A stretch of 64,000 bases of DNA from Terriglobia bacterium (GTDB taxonomy: Bacteria; Acidobacteriota; Terriglobia; Acidiferrales; UBA7541), in NCBI GenBank assembly GCA_020073605.1, contig JAIQEW010000005.1, positions 264,754 through 328,753 of the forward strand, in the 5' to 3' direction. The translations under genes and the position numbers were made by a program. Positions 29,951 to 38,910 of the stretch are shown here, piece after piece; the first letter of the stretch is position 1, and each line of letters begins with the position of its first letter. The notes beneath the pieces are model-generated. The model was not told where the DNA came from. It saw nothing but the letters and a program-made list of their open reading frames with translations, and made no database searches.

Positions 29951-31015
29951 TCACGATCCGGCTTGAGGCAGCACCACGGCCGTCCCACCTTCGAATTCGA
30001 CGGCGCTCCCCGGCGTGAAATGCTCGCGGCGTAGGTACGCCATTCCGATGGCCCTGCCTTCCGCGGGAGAAAACGCAGAGCTCGTCACATAGCCTACGTC
30101 CGCGCCATCTGCGCGAAGTTTCGTGCCCGGCAATGGCGGCGCAGCGCTCGAAAATTTCAGACTCACGCGCTTGCGGTTGACTTGCCCGCGCGACCGTACG
30201 CGCTCGACGATTTCCTGTCCCGTATAGCATCCCTTTGAAAAGCTGATGTGCGTGTTCTCCAGCACCGCTTCGTGCGGGATCATCGAGTCGTTGAAATCGA
30301 CGGGGAACCACGGCACGCCGGCCTCCAGCCGCAGCGCGTTGAGTGCGGCCATCCCGATGGGCTCGCCTCCGTGGGCGCGGATGCCTCCCAGCAGCTTTTG
30401 CCACAGCGAAGGCAGCCAGTCTCGCCGCGCGACTATCTCCACGCCCGTTGTCCCGAAGTGCGACCGCCGCAGGACCTGGCACCGGATGTGCTCGATGGCT
30501 ACGTCGCGGATCGACATTTCGGGAAGGTCTTCAATCGCCAAGCCGCAGGCCTGCTGGATGATCGCGGCCGCACGCGGTCCTTCCAGCGCAAGGCTGCCGG
30601 TGGTTTCCGTGGCATCGGCGATCTTCACGTCGGATGCGATGATGTATTTCTCGAGCATCGCCACCGCGCGCTCCCGCGCGGACACATGCGTGCGCACCAG
30701 CACCTTTTCCGGCTGCAGATAGATTTCAAGCTCGGCGAGAATGTGCCCTTGGGGATTCAGCAGCAGGGCCAGAGCCCCGCTCCCTTCCGAAAGCGCCTGG
30801 ATGTTGTTGGAAGTGATGGCGTGGAGGTACTTCACGCGGTCGCGGCCGGTGAGCACTAGCACGGCGTGCCAGCTCGTATCGAAGAGCGCCACGCTGTGTC
30901 GCGCGGCGTGGTATTCCTTCTCGAAATCCGAGAAAACTTCGGGCAGCACGCAACCCTGAAACTCGGCGAGCCGTGCTCCCGCCGCTCGATGCTCTTGAAT
31001 CAGTGGCGTGTCCAT
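29951..31015 (-). CDS. ygfZ: Folate-binding protein YgfZ (GcvT-related)
   Basis: A 354-residue aminomethyltransferase-like protein. The signature of YgfZ, KGCYTGQEIVERVRSRG, is present (KGCYxGQE), as well as DRVKYLHAITSNNIQAL near the N-terminus and the GcvT folate-binding region. YgfZ uses tetrahydrofolate and helps maintain certain iron-sulfur enzymes; it is not glycine-cleavage T protein. The C-terminal barrel is complete (GYVTSSAFSPAEGRAIGMAY). It is divergently arranged from the HemW-like gene with 121 bp between starts. Confidence 0.9.
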   Translation of the reverse strand: MDTPLIQEHRAAGARLAEFQGCVLPEVFSDFEKEYHAARHSVALFDTSWHAVLVLTGRDRVKYLHAITSNNIQALSEGSGALALLLNPQGHILAELEIYLQPEKVLVRTHVSARERAVAMLEKYIIASDVKIADATETTGSLALEGPRAAAIIQQACGLAIEDLPEMSIRDVAIEHIRCQVLRRSHFGTTGVEIVARRDWLPSLWQKLLGGIRAHGGEPIGMAALNALRLEAGVPWFPVDFNDSMIPHEAVLENTHISFSKGCYTGQEIVERVRSRGQVNRKRVSLKFSSAAPPLPGTKLRADGADVGYVTSSAFSPAEGRAIGMAYLRREHFTPGSAVEFEGGTAVVLPQAGS

Positions 31016-31136
31016 TGTGGTCGATTGCCTGGAGCAAGTGCTTGACGCGTCAGACCTGACTCTCTGGAATCTATTCTAGCAGATGCGTCCGCCCTGTGCG
31101 TTCGGGTTGCCCGGTGTGCTAAATTCGAAACATCCC

Positions 31137-32288
31137 ATGAGCGTTGGCGTTTACATCCAGGTGCCCTTTTGCCAGACGAAGTGCACGTACTGCAATTTCC
31201 ATACGGGCGTGGTTTCGCGCGATCGATACGAACCTTACGCCGAGGCGGTGTGCCGCGAGATCATCGAGTCGACTGAATCCGCGGCGCCGGCCGTCGACAC
31301 GGTTTACGTCGGCGGAGGCACTCCGAGCCTTCTCGATCCTGCCGCGCTGGCCAGAATTCTAGACACACTTCGCCGCACATATCCCGGGGAGCCTTCGGAA
31401 ATTACTCTCGAAGCCGATCCGGAAACGATCACGCCTCAGAAGGCCGCTGCGTGGTACTCGTTCGGCTTCGACCGAATCAGCCTCGGCGCGCAGTCCTTCG
31501 AGGATCGCGAGCTTCGCGCTGCCGGTCGGATGCATCGCCGCGAGGACATTTGTCGCGCCGTGGATCTGCTGCGCGCTGCCGGTTTCCGCAACATCAGCAT
31601 GGACTTGATCGCCGGCCTTCCACACCAGACTCGCGAATCCTGGGAAGCCTCGGTCAGCCAGCTCCTTCGCGTTTTCCCCGAACACGTTTCGATCTACATG
31701 CTCGAGATCGACGAAGGCAGCCGCCTCGGCCGGGAATTGCTCGAGGGCGGCACACGCTACAGCGCCGAAGCCATTCCGAGCGACGACGCGATGGCCGAAT
31801 TCTACGAGTCCGCCTGTGCGCGGCTCGCCGCTGCGGGCTACGAGCACTACGAAATCTCCAACTGGGGCTTGCCGGGCCGGGCGTCGCGGCACAACCTGAA
31901 ATACTGGCGCCGGGAGCCATACTTCGGCTTCGGCGCGGGCGCGCACTCGTTCGATGGCGTCACGCGCTGGGCCAACGTCCACGATCAGGCCCGCTACGTC
32001 GCGCTAATCGAGCGCGGCACGTCGGTGCGCGAGCAAATGGAGACCATCCAGCCCCTGCAGGCGTTCCACGAGGAGTTTTTTCTTGGCCTGCGCCAGCTCG
32101 AGGGGATCGACTTCGAGCAGATCGCGCGCGATTACCAACCCCACCTGGGCAATCTGATTCTGACCGTGCGCGACCGAATCGACAACCTGCGTTCGTGCGG
32201 ATTCATACAGCTCGAGGGCGAGCGGCTGCGCATTGCCCCCGATCACATCACGGTCTCGAACGAAGTCCTGGTTCAATTGCTTGGCTGA
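31137..32288 (+). CDS. hemW: HemW-like radical SAM protein
   Basis: A 383-residue protein from ATG 31137 (MSVGVYIQVPFC); an upstream frame extension lacks family sequence. The cluster motif is CQTKCTYC (Cys12, Cys16, Cys19; CX3CX2C) followed by NF, as in HemW rather than oxygen-independent HemN. Other family parts: VYVGGGTPSLL, RISLGAQSFEDRELRAAGR, SMDLIAGLPHQT and YEISNWGLPG. HemW is thought to deliver heme, not to oxidise coproporphyrinogen. A TGCTAAATT box ends 11 bp before the ATG, so the leader is very short. Confidence 0.88.
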   Translation: MSVGVYIQVPFCQTKCTYCNFHTGVVSRDRYEPYAEAVCREIIESTESAAPAVDTVYVGGGTPSLLDPAALARILDTLRRTYPGEPSEITLEADPETITPQKAAAWYSFGFDRISLGAQSFEDRELRAAGRMHRREDICRAVDLLRAAGFRNISMDLIAGLPHQTRESWEASVSQLLRVFPEHVSIYMLEIDEGSRLGRELLEGGTRYSAEAIPSDDAMAEFYESACARLAAAGYEHYEISNWGLPGRASRHNLKYWRREPYFGFGAGAHSFDGVTRWANVHDQARYVALIERGTSVREQMETIQPLQAFHEEFFLGLRQLEGIDFEQIARDYQPHLGNLILTVRDRIDNLRSCGFIQLEGERLRIAPDHITVSNEVLVQLLG

Positions 32289-32330
32289 TGGGTCGGCGCT
32301 GCTGCGAAAGCAGAGCGGTAGGCAGCGATG

Positions 32331-33719
32331 CTAATTCTCAAGACCGAGGGTACGGATCTTCGTGAGGAGAGTCTTGTACGACACGCCGAGCTTTTCGGCC
32401 GCGCGCGTTTTGTTCCACTTCGATTCGCGCAGCGCATTCTGAATCTTGAACCGCTCCACATGCGTCACCGCGCGTTGAGAGACTTCTTCGAGCGGTCCTT
32501 CCCATAGAAACTGCTCTTCGAGCATGCCGTCAGGCATGTCGTCACGATTCGGCTTCGGGGCAGGCAATTGCAGCGCTTCGGTGCCGATCTCTGAGCCGTT
32601 GACCAGAATCGCCGCCCGTTCGATAGTGTTCTGCAATTCGCGAACGTTCCCAGGCCACGGGTAGGTGCGCAAACGCGCGCGCGCATCTTCACTGAGCGAT
32701 AGCGCCGGCTTGCGGAATTCGCGCTTGAACCGTTCAAGAAAATGTTCCGCCAGCAGCAGGACGTCGTCTCCCCGGTCGCGCAGCGGCGGAATGGTGATGG
32801 GCACGGCTGCAATCCGAAAGTACAAATCCTCTCGAAATGTTTTGTCCGCAACGGCCGCGCGAAGGTCCTTGTTCGTCGCGGTGACGATTCGCACGTTCGC
32901 TTCGATTTCCTGCGTGCCTCCGACGCGCTCGAATCGCCTCTCCTCCAGCACGCGCAGCAGCTTGCTCTGAATCGCCAGCGGCAGCTCTCCGATTTCGTCG
33001 AGAAACAGCGTGCCGCGGTGCGCAAGCTCGAGCTTGCCGATCTTGCGCGCTCCCGCTCCGGTATAGGCCCCGCGCTCGTGGCCGAACAGTTCGTTTTCGA
33101 CCAGGCCCTCGGGAATCGCCGCGCAGTTCAGCGCCACAAACGGCTGCGCCGCTCGCGGGCTCAGGTGATGGATCGCGCGCGCGAAAAGCTCCTTGCCCGT
33201 TCCGCTTTCGCCGAGCAGCAGGACGGTCGAATCGGTCGCGGCGACGCGCTGCGTCATCTGGCTCGCTTCCTTCATTGCCGGATGCTCGCCCACGATCCGC
33301 GGAAAGCCGTAGCGTTCGGCGTACTCCTCGCGCAGAAGCAGGTTCTCGCGCAGCAGCTCCTGCTGCCGGGTCGCCCGCTCGAGCAGCAGTTTCAAGTGGT
33401 CGAGGTCCACCGGCTTCTGGATGAAATCGAAGGCCCCTTCCTTCATCGCCGTGACGGCCTCTTCCACCGAGCCGTACGCCGTCATGATGATTACGGGAAG
33501 AGTCGGCTCGACGCGTCTCGCCTCGCGCAGGACGTCGAGGCCGGAATGTCCGGGAAGCTTCAGGTCGGAGAGGACGAAGAGATAGCGCCGGCCGCGCACC
33601 TTGTCGATCGCCGCGTTTCCGTCGGGCGCCTCTTCCACGGTGTAACCCGCGCGCTCGAGTGCCTTGCGGAGCATGGCCCGCAGCTCAGCTTTGTCCTCGA
33701 CAAGGAGTACGGGTTCCAT
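32331..33719 (-). CDS. Sigma-54-dependent response regulator (NtrC family)
   Basis: A 462-residue activator: receiver with Asp52 (VLSDLKLPGHSG), linker, AAA+ domain with Walker A GESGTGKELFARAIH, loop GAYTGA (Tyr instead of Phe of GAFTGA, a known natural variant), Walker B GTLFLDEIGELP, and a Fis-type helix-turn-helix (NKTRAAEKLGVSYKTLLTKI). It is transcribed with the coiled-coil protein and the histidine kinase at 34404-35831, which is its probable partner. Targets unknown; the window shows only one sigma-54 promoter, that of the pilins. Confidence 0.92.
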   Translation of the reverse strand: MEPVLLVEDKAELRAMLRKALERAGYTVEEAPDGNAAIDKVRGRRYLFVLSDLKLPGHSGLDVLREARRVEPTLPVIIMTAYGSVEEAVTAMKEGAFDFIQKPVDLDHLKLLLERATRQQELLRENLLLREEYAERYGFPRIVGEHPAMKEASQMTQRVAATDSTVLLLGESGTGKELFARAIHHLSPRAAQPFVALNCAAIPEGLVENELFGHERGAYTGAGARKIGKLELAHRGTLFLDEIGELPLAIQSKLLRVLEERRFERVGGTQEIEANVRIVTATNKDLRAAVADKTFREDLYFRIAAVPITIPPLRDRGDDVLLLAEHFLERFKREFRKPALSLSEDARARLRTYPWPGNVRELQNTIERAAILVNGSEIGTEALQLPAPKPNRDDMPDGMLEEQFLWEGPLEEVSQRAVTHVERFKIQNALRESKWNKTRAAEKLGVSYKTLLTKIRTLGLEN

Positions 33720-33731
33720 GGCAGAAAGTTT

Positions 33732-34358
33732 CTAGCGGGCCCAGCCGGAGTCGCCGCCCGACTTGCGCAGGTCGTCTTCCGCATCGGAGATAGCCTGCTG
33801 GTCCGCCGCCACTTGTTTCTTCTTCCCTTCGATAGCGGCGGTCTTCTTGTTGATGTCGTCGCGGGTCATGCCTTGCTGCATCGCCTTGACGGGGTCGCTG
33901 TAATTCTGGAGGTTCAAGACGCCCAGCTCCCGCTCCATCACATCGAGATCCGCCTGATCTTGCGCGAGTTTGCGCCGCAGCTCGGCAAACTTATCGCGCC
34001 AGGATTTTTCGTCTTCCGCCGTCCCGGCAGTTGGAGTGCCGCCCGCCGCTGTGCCTTCCGCCGCCGCTTCGCCGCCCGGAGCGGGTTCCTTGCCGACCGT
34101 CGAGACGCCGCCTACTGCCGAGAGATTATCGTTCGTGAAGACTTTCGCAGACTTGGGCGTCTCCTTTTTCTGCTCGCGCGCCTTGCGCGCCGCGTCGCCG
34201 AGGGATTGCTGCTGGGGCGCGGACGCCTGCGCCGCCTGGGGCTGAGCCGCCGCGGTGGATTGCCCGCCCGCTTGCGCCTGATTTTGGTCCTGCGGCTGGC
34301 ACCAGCTGCTCGCCGGAATCACAAGCATCGCCGCGACTACCCACGGTCGTCTGCGCAT
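33732..34358 (-). CDS. Secreted Gln/Ala-rich coiled-coil protein
   Basis: A 208-residue protein with a signal peptide (PWVVAAMLVIPASSWCQ), a low-complexity Gln/Ala region (residues 22-50), a short basic helix (SLGDAARKAREQKKETPKSA) and KVFTNDNLSAVGG, a segment that recurs in acidobacterial secreted proteins in my recollection. The C-terminal 90 residues form a long coiled coil (FAELRRKLAQDQADLDVMER; KKQVAADQQAISDAEDDLRK). It lies between a response regulator and its kinase, 12 bp from the regulator start, suggesting a periplasmic signal or envelope role. No known family. Confidence 0.65.
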   Translation of the reverse strand: MRRRPWVVAAMLVIPASSWCQPQDQNQAQAGGQSTAAAQPQAAQASAPQQQSLGDAARKAREQKKETPKSAKVFTNDNLSAVGGVSTVGKEPAPGGEAAAEGTAAGGTPTAGTAEDEKSWRDKFAELRRKLAQDQADLDVMERELGVLNLQNYSDPVKAMQQGMTRDDINKKTAAIEGKKKQVAADQQAISDAEDDLRKSGGDSGWAR

Positions 34359-34403
34359 GGCTACGCCTCCTGAAACGCTCGATTGCCTAAGCCATCTATC
34401 AGT

Positions 34404-35831
34404 TTAGATGCGTGCTGCCTGGGAGGGGAATAGAGACGGCGAGGGCTCCTGCCGCAAAGGTAACCACAGGAGGAACTCTGCCCCGCCACTGGCCCGATTG
34501 CGGGCCTCGATGCTTCCGCCGTGCTGCAGCGCCACCTTCTGGACCACGGCGAGGCCCAGCCCGGTGCCCTCGGACTTCGTCGTATAGAACGGCAGGAATA
34601 TCTTGGGCAGGTCGCGCTCCGGGATGCCCGGTCCGTTGTCCGCGACGCAGATGCGCTGCCACTTCCGGCCGCCGAGATCCTCCATCGTGCCGGAGATCGT
34701 CACGCGCGGATGTTTCCCGGCTCCCCGCGCCGCTTCGGCCGCGTTGCGCGTCAGGTTTACCAGCGCCTGCCGGAGGAGCGCCTCGTCTCCGGGCAGCTCC
34801 AGGAATTTGCCTTCGCGCGCGACTTCGCACTCCGGGACGGACTCTTGCAGCTCGTCGGCCACGCGCTCGACCAGTGCGTCCATGGCTACCGTCTCGTACA
34901 CGATTTCGAGCGGCTTGGCAAAACGCAGAAACTCCGTGACGACGTGGGTGAGCGCCCGCGTCTGTTCCAAAATCTTCTCGGACGAATCGCGGATTTCTCC
35001 CGGCTTCGCTTCACTGCGGATCATCTGCGCGTAGCCCGAGATGGTCGCCAGCGCGTTCTTGAATTCGTGCGCGATGCCTGCGGACATCTCTCCGAGCGCA
35101 GCGAGGTTTTCCTTCCACCGGATCTGCTTTTGCAGCGCCGTCAACTCGGTTAAGTCGCTCATGAGGCAGAGCGCGCCGCTCACCGTTCGCTCGGGCGCCG
35201 CCGGAGGATCATTCAGGCTCCTGCGCAGGGCCAATCGCGCATGGCGGTAGATCGGCGATATCGTCACGCCGAGCCGCCGCACTTCGCCCTGCGCCGTTAG
35301 GTGTTCCACTTCGCTGCGTTGAAAGGTTTTTCCTTCGCGCAGGCACGCCGTCAGCATCTGTGAAAGACCGGAATCGTCTCCTAGAATCTCCTTGTACGAC
35401 CGGTACCGCACGGGCCGAAGGCCGAGCGCCTGTTCCGCGGCGGCGTTCGTCGAGCTGATCGCCCCCGTCGCGTTGACCAGCAGCAGGCCGGTCGGCATGT
35501 TCCGGGTCACTTCCTCGGTCATTCGTTCGGATTCCTGCGCGCGTTCCTGCGCCATCACGTGCAGCCTTGCCAGCTCTTTTTCCTGCGCGCGGAGTTTTTC
35601 GATCACGCCCTGCATCGACGCGGCCATGAACGCGGAGGCATTATCGGTGTCCGTCTTGGGATTCGCCCAGTCGTCCTTCGGTCTGATAGGTCTGCCGCGG
35701 ATGATCCTTCGCGCGACCCATACTAGTGCGACGACCGCGCCGAAGAGGAACGCGAACATCAGCACGATGTCCACGATCCCGAGATAGGATATCCCGGCGG
35801 GATGAGCAGGTAGGGGCGCTGTCATCTGCAA
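34404..35831 (-). CDS. Sensor histidine kinase (NtrB-like)
   Basis: A 475-residue kinase with one N-terminal membrane helix (YLGIVDIVLMFAFLFGAVVA), a coiled linker, a PAS domain (EEVTRNMPTGLLLVNATGAI), HisKA with GIAHEFKNALATISGYAQM, and a HATPase domain (NLTRNAAEAARGAG; DNGPGIPERDLPKIF; SEGTGLGLAVVQKV). It probably phosphorylates the NtrC-family regulator at 32331-33719, from which it is separated by the coiled-coil protein gene. All three are on the minus strand with short gaps. Confidence 0.9.
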   Translation of the reverse strand: MQMTAPLPAHPAGISYLGIVDIVLMFAFLFGAVVALVWVARRIIRGRPIRPKDDWANPKTDTDNASAFMAASMQGVIEKLRAQEKELARLHVMAQERAQESERMTEEVTRNMPTGLLLVNATGAISSTNAAAEQALGLRPVRYRSYKEILGDDSGLSQMLTACLREGKTFQRSEVEHLTAQGEVRRLGVTISPIYRHARLALRRSLNDPPAAPERTVSGALCLMSDLTELTALQKQIRWKENLAALGEMSAGIAHEFKNALATISGYAQMIRSEAKPGEIRDSSEKILEQTRALTHVVTEFLRFAKPLEIVYETVAMDALVERVADELQESVPECEVAREGKFLELPGDEALLRQALVNLTRNAAEAARGAGKHPRVTISGTMEDLGGRKWQRICVADNGPGIPERDLPKIFLPFYTTKSEGTGLGLAVVQKVALQHGGSIEARNRASGGAEFLLWLPLRQEPSPSLFPSQAARI

Positions 35832-35850
35832 GACTCTCGTCGCATCGCCA

Positions 35851-36714
35851 TTATCGCACCATCAGCATCGAGGCGTACCAGTCCACCAGCGGCGTCCCGA
35901 AGAACACCACCAGCAGCGCCGCCATGCCGAGAAACGTGCCAAACGGTAATTCGTAGTTCGAATCCTTCCGCCGCGCCAGAATGAATACGATGCCCAGCAC
36001 GCTTCCGAGCACAGAACCGGCGAGGATGGTCAGCAGCGTTCGCTTCAATCCTAGGAACGCGCCTGCCATCAGCATCATTTTCACATCGCCGAGACCCATT
36101 CCTTCGCGCCCGCGCAGGCGAAAATACGCCTCCGAGAAGAGCCACAGCACGCCGCTCCCGAATGCCGCGCCGAGCAGCGCATCCGCGATCGATACCACCG
36201 GCGCCGGGGGAGGGAAGTCAAATACGCGATTCGCGAGCCAGAGCGCCGTTCCGTCCGAAGGCTTTGTAAACAGGCTCAGCGCCAGCGCCAGCGCGAAGCC
36301 CGTGTAGTTCACCACATCGGGCAGGATTCTTTCGCGCAAGTCCGTGAACACCAGCACGGTCAGCAGCGCCGAGAAAATGGCCCATTTCAGGGCCTCGGGC
36401 GTCAGCCCGAACGCGAGATAGCATCCCCAGAAGAGCAGCGCCGTCAGCAGCTCGACCACCGGGTACATCCACGAAATCTTCGTCTTGCACGCTCGGCATT
36501 TCCCACCGAGCAGCAGCCAGCTCACCACCGGGATGTTGTCGTACGGGCGGATCGGCGCGCCGCATTTCGGGCAGGCGGACGCCGGCATCACAATGGACTT
36601 CTTTTCAGGGATTCGCACGATACAGACGTTTAAAAAGCTGCCGATGATCAGCCCGAACAGGAACGCAAATATGCCGATTAGCGTTGAGGGAGCCACCATT
36701 TGATTCTGCAACAT
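35851..36714 (-). CDS. pilD: Prepilin peptidase PilD (A24 family)
   Basis: A 287-residue membrane protease and N-methyltransferase. The N-terminal zinc-binding domain is complete (CPKCGAP and CRACKTK), and the two catalytic aspartates lie in VFTDLRERILPD and GMGLGDVKMML. About seven to eight membrane helices. It cleaves the leader of pilins such as those at 18633-19148 and 19245-19796 and of the pseudopilin-like protein. ATG 36714 has GAGAGG nine bases upstream; a second ATG five codons in is possible. It is the last gene of the regulator/kinase group. Confidence 0.94.
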   Translation of the reverse strand: MLQNQMVAPSTLIGIFAFLFGLIIGSFLNVCIVRIPEKKSIVMPASACPKCGAPIRPYDNIPVVSWLLLGGKCRACKTKISWMYPVVELLTALLFWGCYLAFGLTPEALKWAIFSALLTVLVFTDLRERILPDVVNYTGFALALALSLFTKPSDGTALWLANRVFDFPPPAPVVSIADALLGAAFGSGVLWLFSEAYFRLRGREGMGLGDVKMMLMAGAFLGLKRTLLTILAGSVLGSVLGIVFILARRKDSNYELPFGTFLGMAALLVVFFGTPLVDWYASMLMVR

Positions 36715-36831
36715 CGCTGGACGCCTCTCAAGCCGCCCCCGCCCCGTCGTGCCCGACTGCTAACACACTCCGCAAGGCTATACTGGCCACGGGTCACTCC
36801 GCCGCATCCGCGCGGCCTGAAAGGAGTTCTC

Positions 36832-37347
36832 ATGAAGAAGGCCAAGCCGAATACCGCCAAGCGCCCAGCGCTGCGCATTCGCCGTGGCACCGTGCGCGAC
36901 GTCCCCGCGATCTTGAAACTGATCCGAGCGCTCTCAAAATACGAGCGTTTGACTCGCGAATGCCGGGCCACCGCGAAGCGCCTGCGCCGCGATGGCTTCA
37001 CAGGGCGCCCCTATTTCGAGACCCAAATCTGCACGCGAGGCGGCCGCACCGTCGGCTTCGCGCTCTATTTCTTCACATATTCGACTTTCCTGTGCCGCCC
37101 GACCCTGTATGTCGAGGATATTTTTGTGCTGCCAGAGGAGCGCGGCAAGGGCGTGGGCAAGGCACTGCTGTCAACCCTCGCCCGCATTGCGATTCGAAAA
37201 AGCTGTGGCCGCATGGAGTGGGCCGTCCTCGACTGGAACTCTCCGGCGATCAAGTTTTACCGCCGGCTCGGAGCGCGATTGCGCAAGGAGTGGGTGCTCA
37301 CGCGCCTCACAGAAGCCCATATTCGCCGCCTCGCCCGCTCGACCTGA
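36832..37347 (+). CDS. GNAT-family N-acetyltransferase
   Basis: A 171-residue acetyltransferase starting at ATG 36832 behind AAGGAG; an upstream open frame overlaps pilD and is not used. It has the GNAT acetyl-CoA motif A (VEDIFVLPEERGKGVGKALL) and motif B (MEWAVLDWNSPAIKFYRRLG), the pattern of spermidine/diamine acetyltransferase-like enzymes (NSPAIxFYxxLGA). Substrate is probably an amine or a small basic molecule, unproven. A basic N-terminal extension (MKKAKPNTAKRPALRIRRG) precedes the domain. Confidence 0.85.
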   Translation: MKKAKPNTAKRPALRIRRGTVRDVPAILKLIRALSKYERLTRECRATAKRLRRDGFTGRPYFETQICTRGGRTVGFALYFFTYSTFLCRPTLYVEDIFVLPEERGKGVGKALLSTLARIAIRKSCGRMEWAVLDWNSPAIKFYRRLGARLRKEWVLTRLTEAHIRRLARST

Positions 37348-37423
37348 GTGCTGCGGCGCTCGTAACTGGGTTGTGGGGGCGTTGGCTTCTGGCACGGTCG
37401 CCAGCTGTGTTAGACTCCGGGTA

Positions 37424-38260
37424 ATGTTTGAGTCCCTCAGCCTTGCGCTCGCGATTTCTTTGATTCTTGGCCTGTCCGGTGACGGACAAAAGGACAAGCA
37501 CTCTGGGCAATTCGGTGCGTTGGTCGTTACAGCGACGGCGATTGTTAGTGCCGAAATCAAGAACGACGACTGGCACGATGTTGCGATCTTCGTGAACGTC
37601 AAGAACACTGGCGAGAACGCCGCATGCTCTTCTTTCTCAACGAAGCTGAAGGGCGCTTACGACCTTGAGTATGGCGAGAATTCACTCGTGGGTCTTCGTT
37701 CTCACGTGCCCAGTCCGCCACGCGTTTGGCAGATGTTGCCTGGAGAAGAGTCGAAGGGCGCATACGTCTTTTACGTAAAGAACGGAGTTGATCCCATCGA
37801 GTTAGTGGTGAAGTTGGAGTCTAGGAGCATCCGCTGCGATTCCGCGCAGGGCGGGAATAGGGATGGTGTGATTCTTCCCGACGAAATTAAGCTGGACGTT
37901 CATGACCTTCCAGCACCGAAGACTACTGAGTACAGCGCGAGCCAGGAGTACGGCCCAGACAGCGGTGTGCCGAACGCCGGAGCGCGAGGGTACCGCGTCC
38001 CCATGTGTCTCTATTGTCCGCCCGCCGAATACAGCTCTGAGGCCATGGCCGCGAAAGTGCAGGGCGTCGTAGTTCTGATGGCGACTATTACAGCGGACGG
38101 TGACGTGACAGACATTCGCATTACAAAGGGGCTTGGCTACGGTCTCGACGAAGAAGCTGTCGACGCGGTTCAGCGGTGGCGCTTCCGGCCCGCGCTCGGC
38201 CCGGATGGCAAGCCCGCTGCTGTTCGACAGGCCATCCAAGTCTCGTTCCGGTTGCGCTGA
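37424..38260 (+). CDS. Exported protein with TonB C-terminal-like domain
   Basis: A 278-residue protein from ATG 37424; a longer in-frame extension overlaps the acetyltransferase in another frame and is discarded. Signal peptide (FESLSLALAISLILGLSG). The first 150 residues form a beta-rich domain without a recognised family (VAIFVNVKNTGENAACSSFS). The last 80 are a TonB-C domain (YSSEAMAAKVQGVVVLMATI; ITKGLGYGLDEEAVDAVQRW; KPAAVRQAIQVSFRL). Such stand-alone TonB-C proteins are frequent in Acidobacteriota and are not energy transducers. A TGTTAGACT box (37408-37416) lies 7 bp before the ATG, so the transcript may be leaderless. Confidence 0.8.
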   Translation: MFESLSLALAISLILGLSGDGQKDKHSGQFGALVVTATAIVSAEIKNDDWHDVAIFVNVKNTGENAACSSFSTKLKGAYDLEYGENSLVGLRSHVPSPPRVWQMLPGEESKGAYVFYVKNGVDPIELVVKLESRSIRCDSAQGGNRDGVILPDEIKLDVHDLPAPKTTEYSASQEYGPDSGVPNAGARGYRVPMCLYCPPAEYSSEAMAAKVQGVVVLMATITADGDVTDIRITKGLGYGLDEEAVDAVQRWRFRPALGPDGKPAAVRQAIQVSFRLR

Positions 38261-38423
38261 TCGCCTGAGTTGGGAGAGGAATCGCGCCGCCGGTCGATCC
38301 TCCCTGATTTCCCGGGAAGGAAGAAATCTCTCGACCTCGGCTGGTTGTTCAGGGTGACGTTCCTCCGAACAGGTCGTCAGTTTCGGCAGCACCCGCGCTA
38401 AGATATATTCTTCTCCTCCCCAC

Positions 38424-38753
38424 ATGACATCTTGGCTGGAACGAAAAATTCATGGCTATGGGCGCATGCGCTTCGCACAGGAGCCGAACCGCCGCACGCT
38501 GTCTTTCGACTGGGGCCTTGAGCACCTCGGAGGCGACGCAGCCCTGATGCTTTTTCGCCGGCATCCATTCCACACAACCACATCCTTGAAACCGTGCGCG
38601 CAATGTGCCAGCCTAGAATTGGAATTTTGGAGTTCGAGATTTGAGCGTGAAGAGTACAAGGCGAAGACAGGTCAACGCGTCAGGCGGATGGGCGGATTCT
38701 TACCAAACTTGGTCGACACACCCTGCCGGGCAAACACCCAGCCAACTCATTGA
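38424..38753 (+). pseudogene. Truncated 5' duplicate of the downstream hydrolase gene
   Basis: About the first 35 codons (MTSWLERKIHGYGRMRFAQ and on through NRRTLSFDWGLEHLGG) match the start of the gene at 38911 almost codon for codon, with leader sequences also alike. After base ~38530 homology ends and the frame runs on without family sequence to a stop at 38753. It is a partial tandem duplication, not a functional hydrolase. The remaining 157 bp up to 38911 hold nothing recognisable. Confidence 0.75.
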
Positions 38754-38910
38754 AAACAAAGGTTTGGGGCACAAGAAGGGTGTCACACTTTTTGAGGCGC
38801 CGCATGACACCGCCGCAGACCCGATAAAGCCCCGCCCGCTCCTCGAATCCTCCTCTTTCGCTCCTCATCCCTTGCACCCACACCATAAGGTATATTCATC
38901 TTCTCGCCCA

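Noticed and set aside
32742..34373. Plus-strand frame of 543 codons opposite the NtrC-type regulator
   Set aside because: Antisense shadow of a gene with intact receiver, AAA+ and helix-turn-helix motifs.
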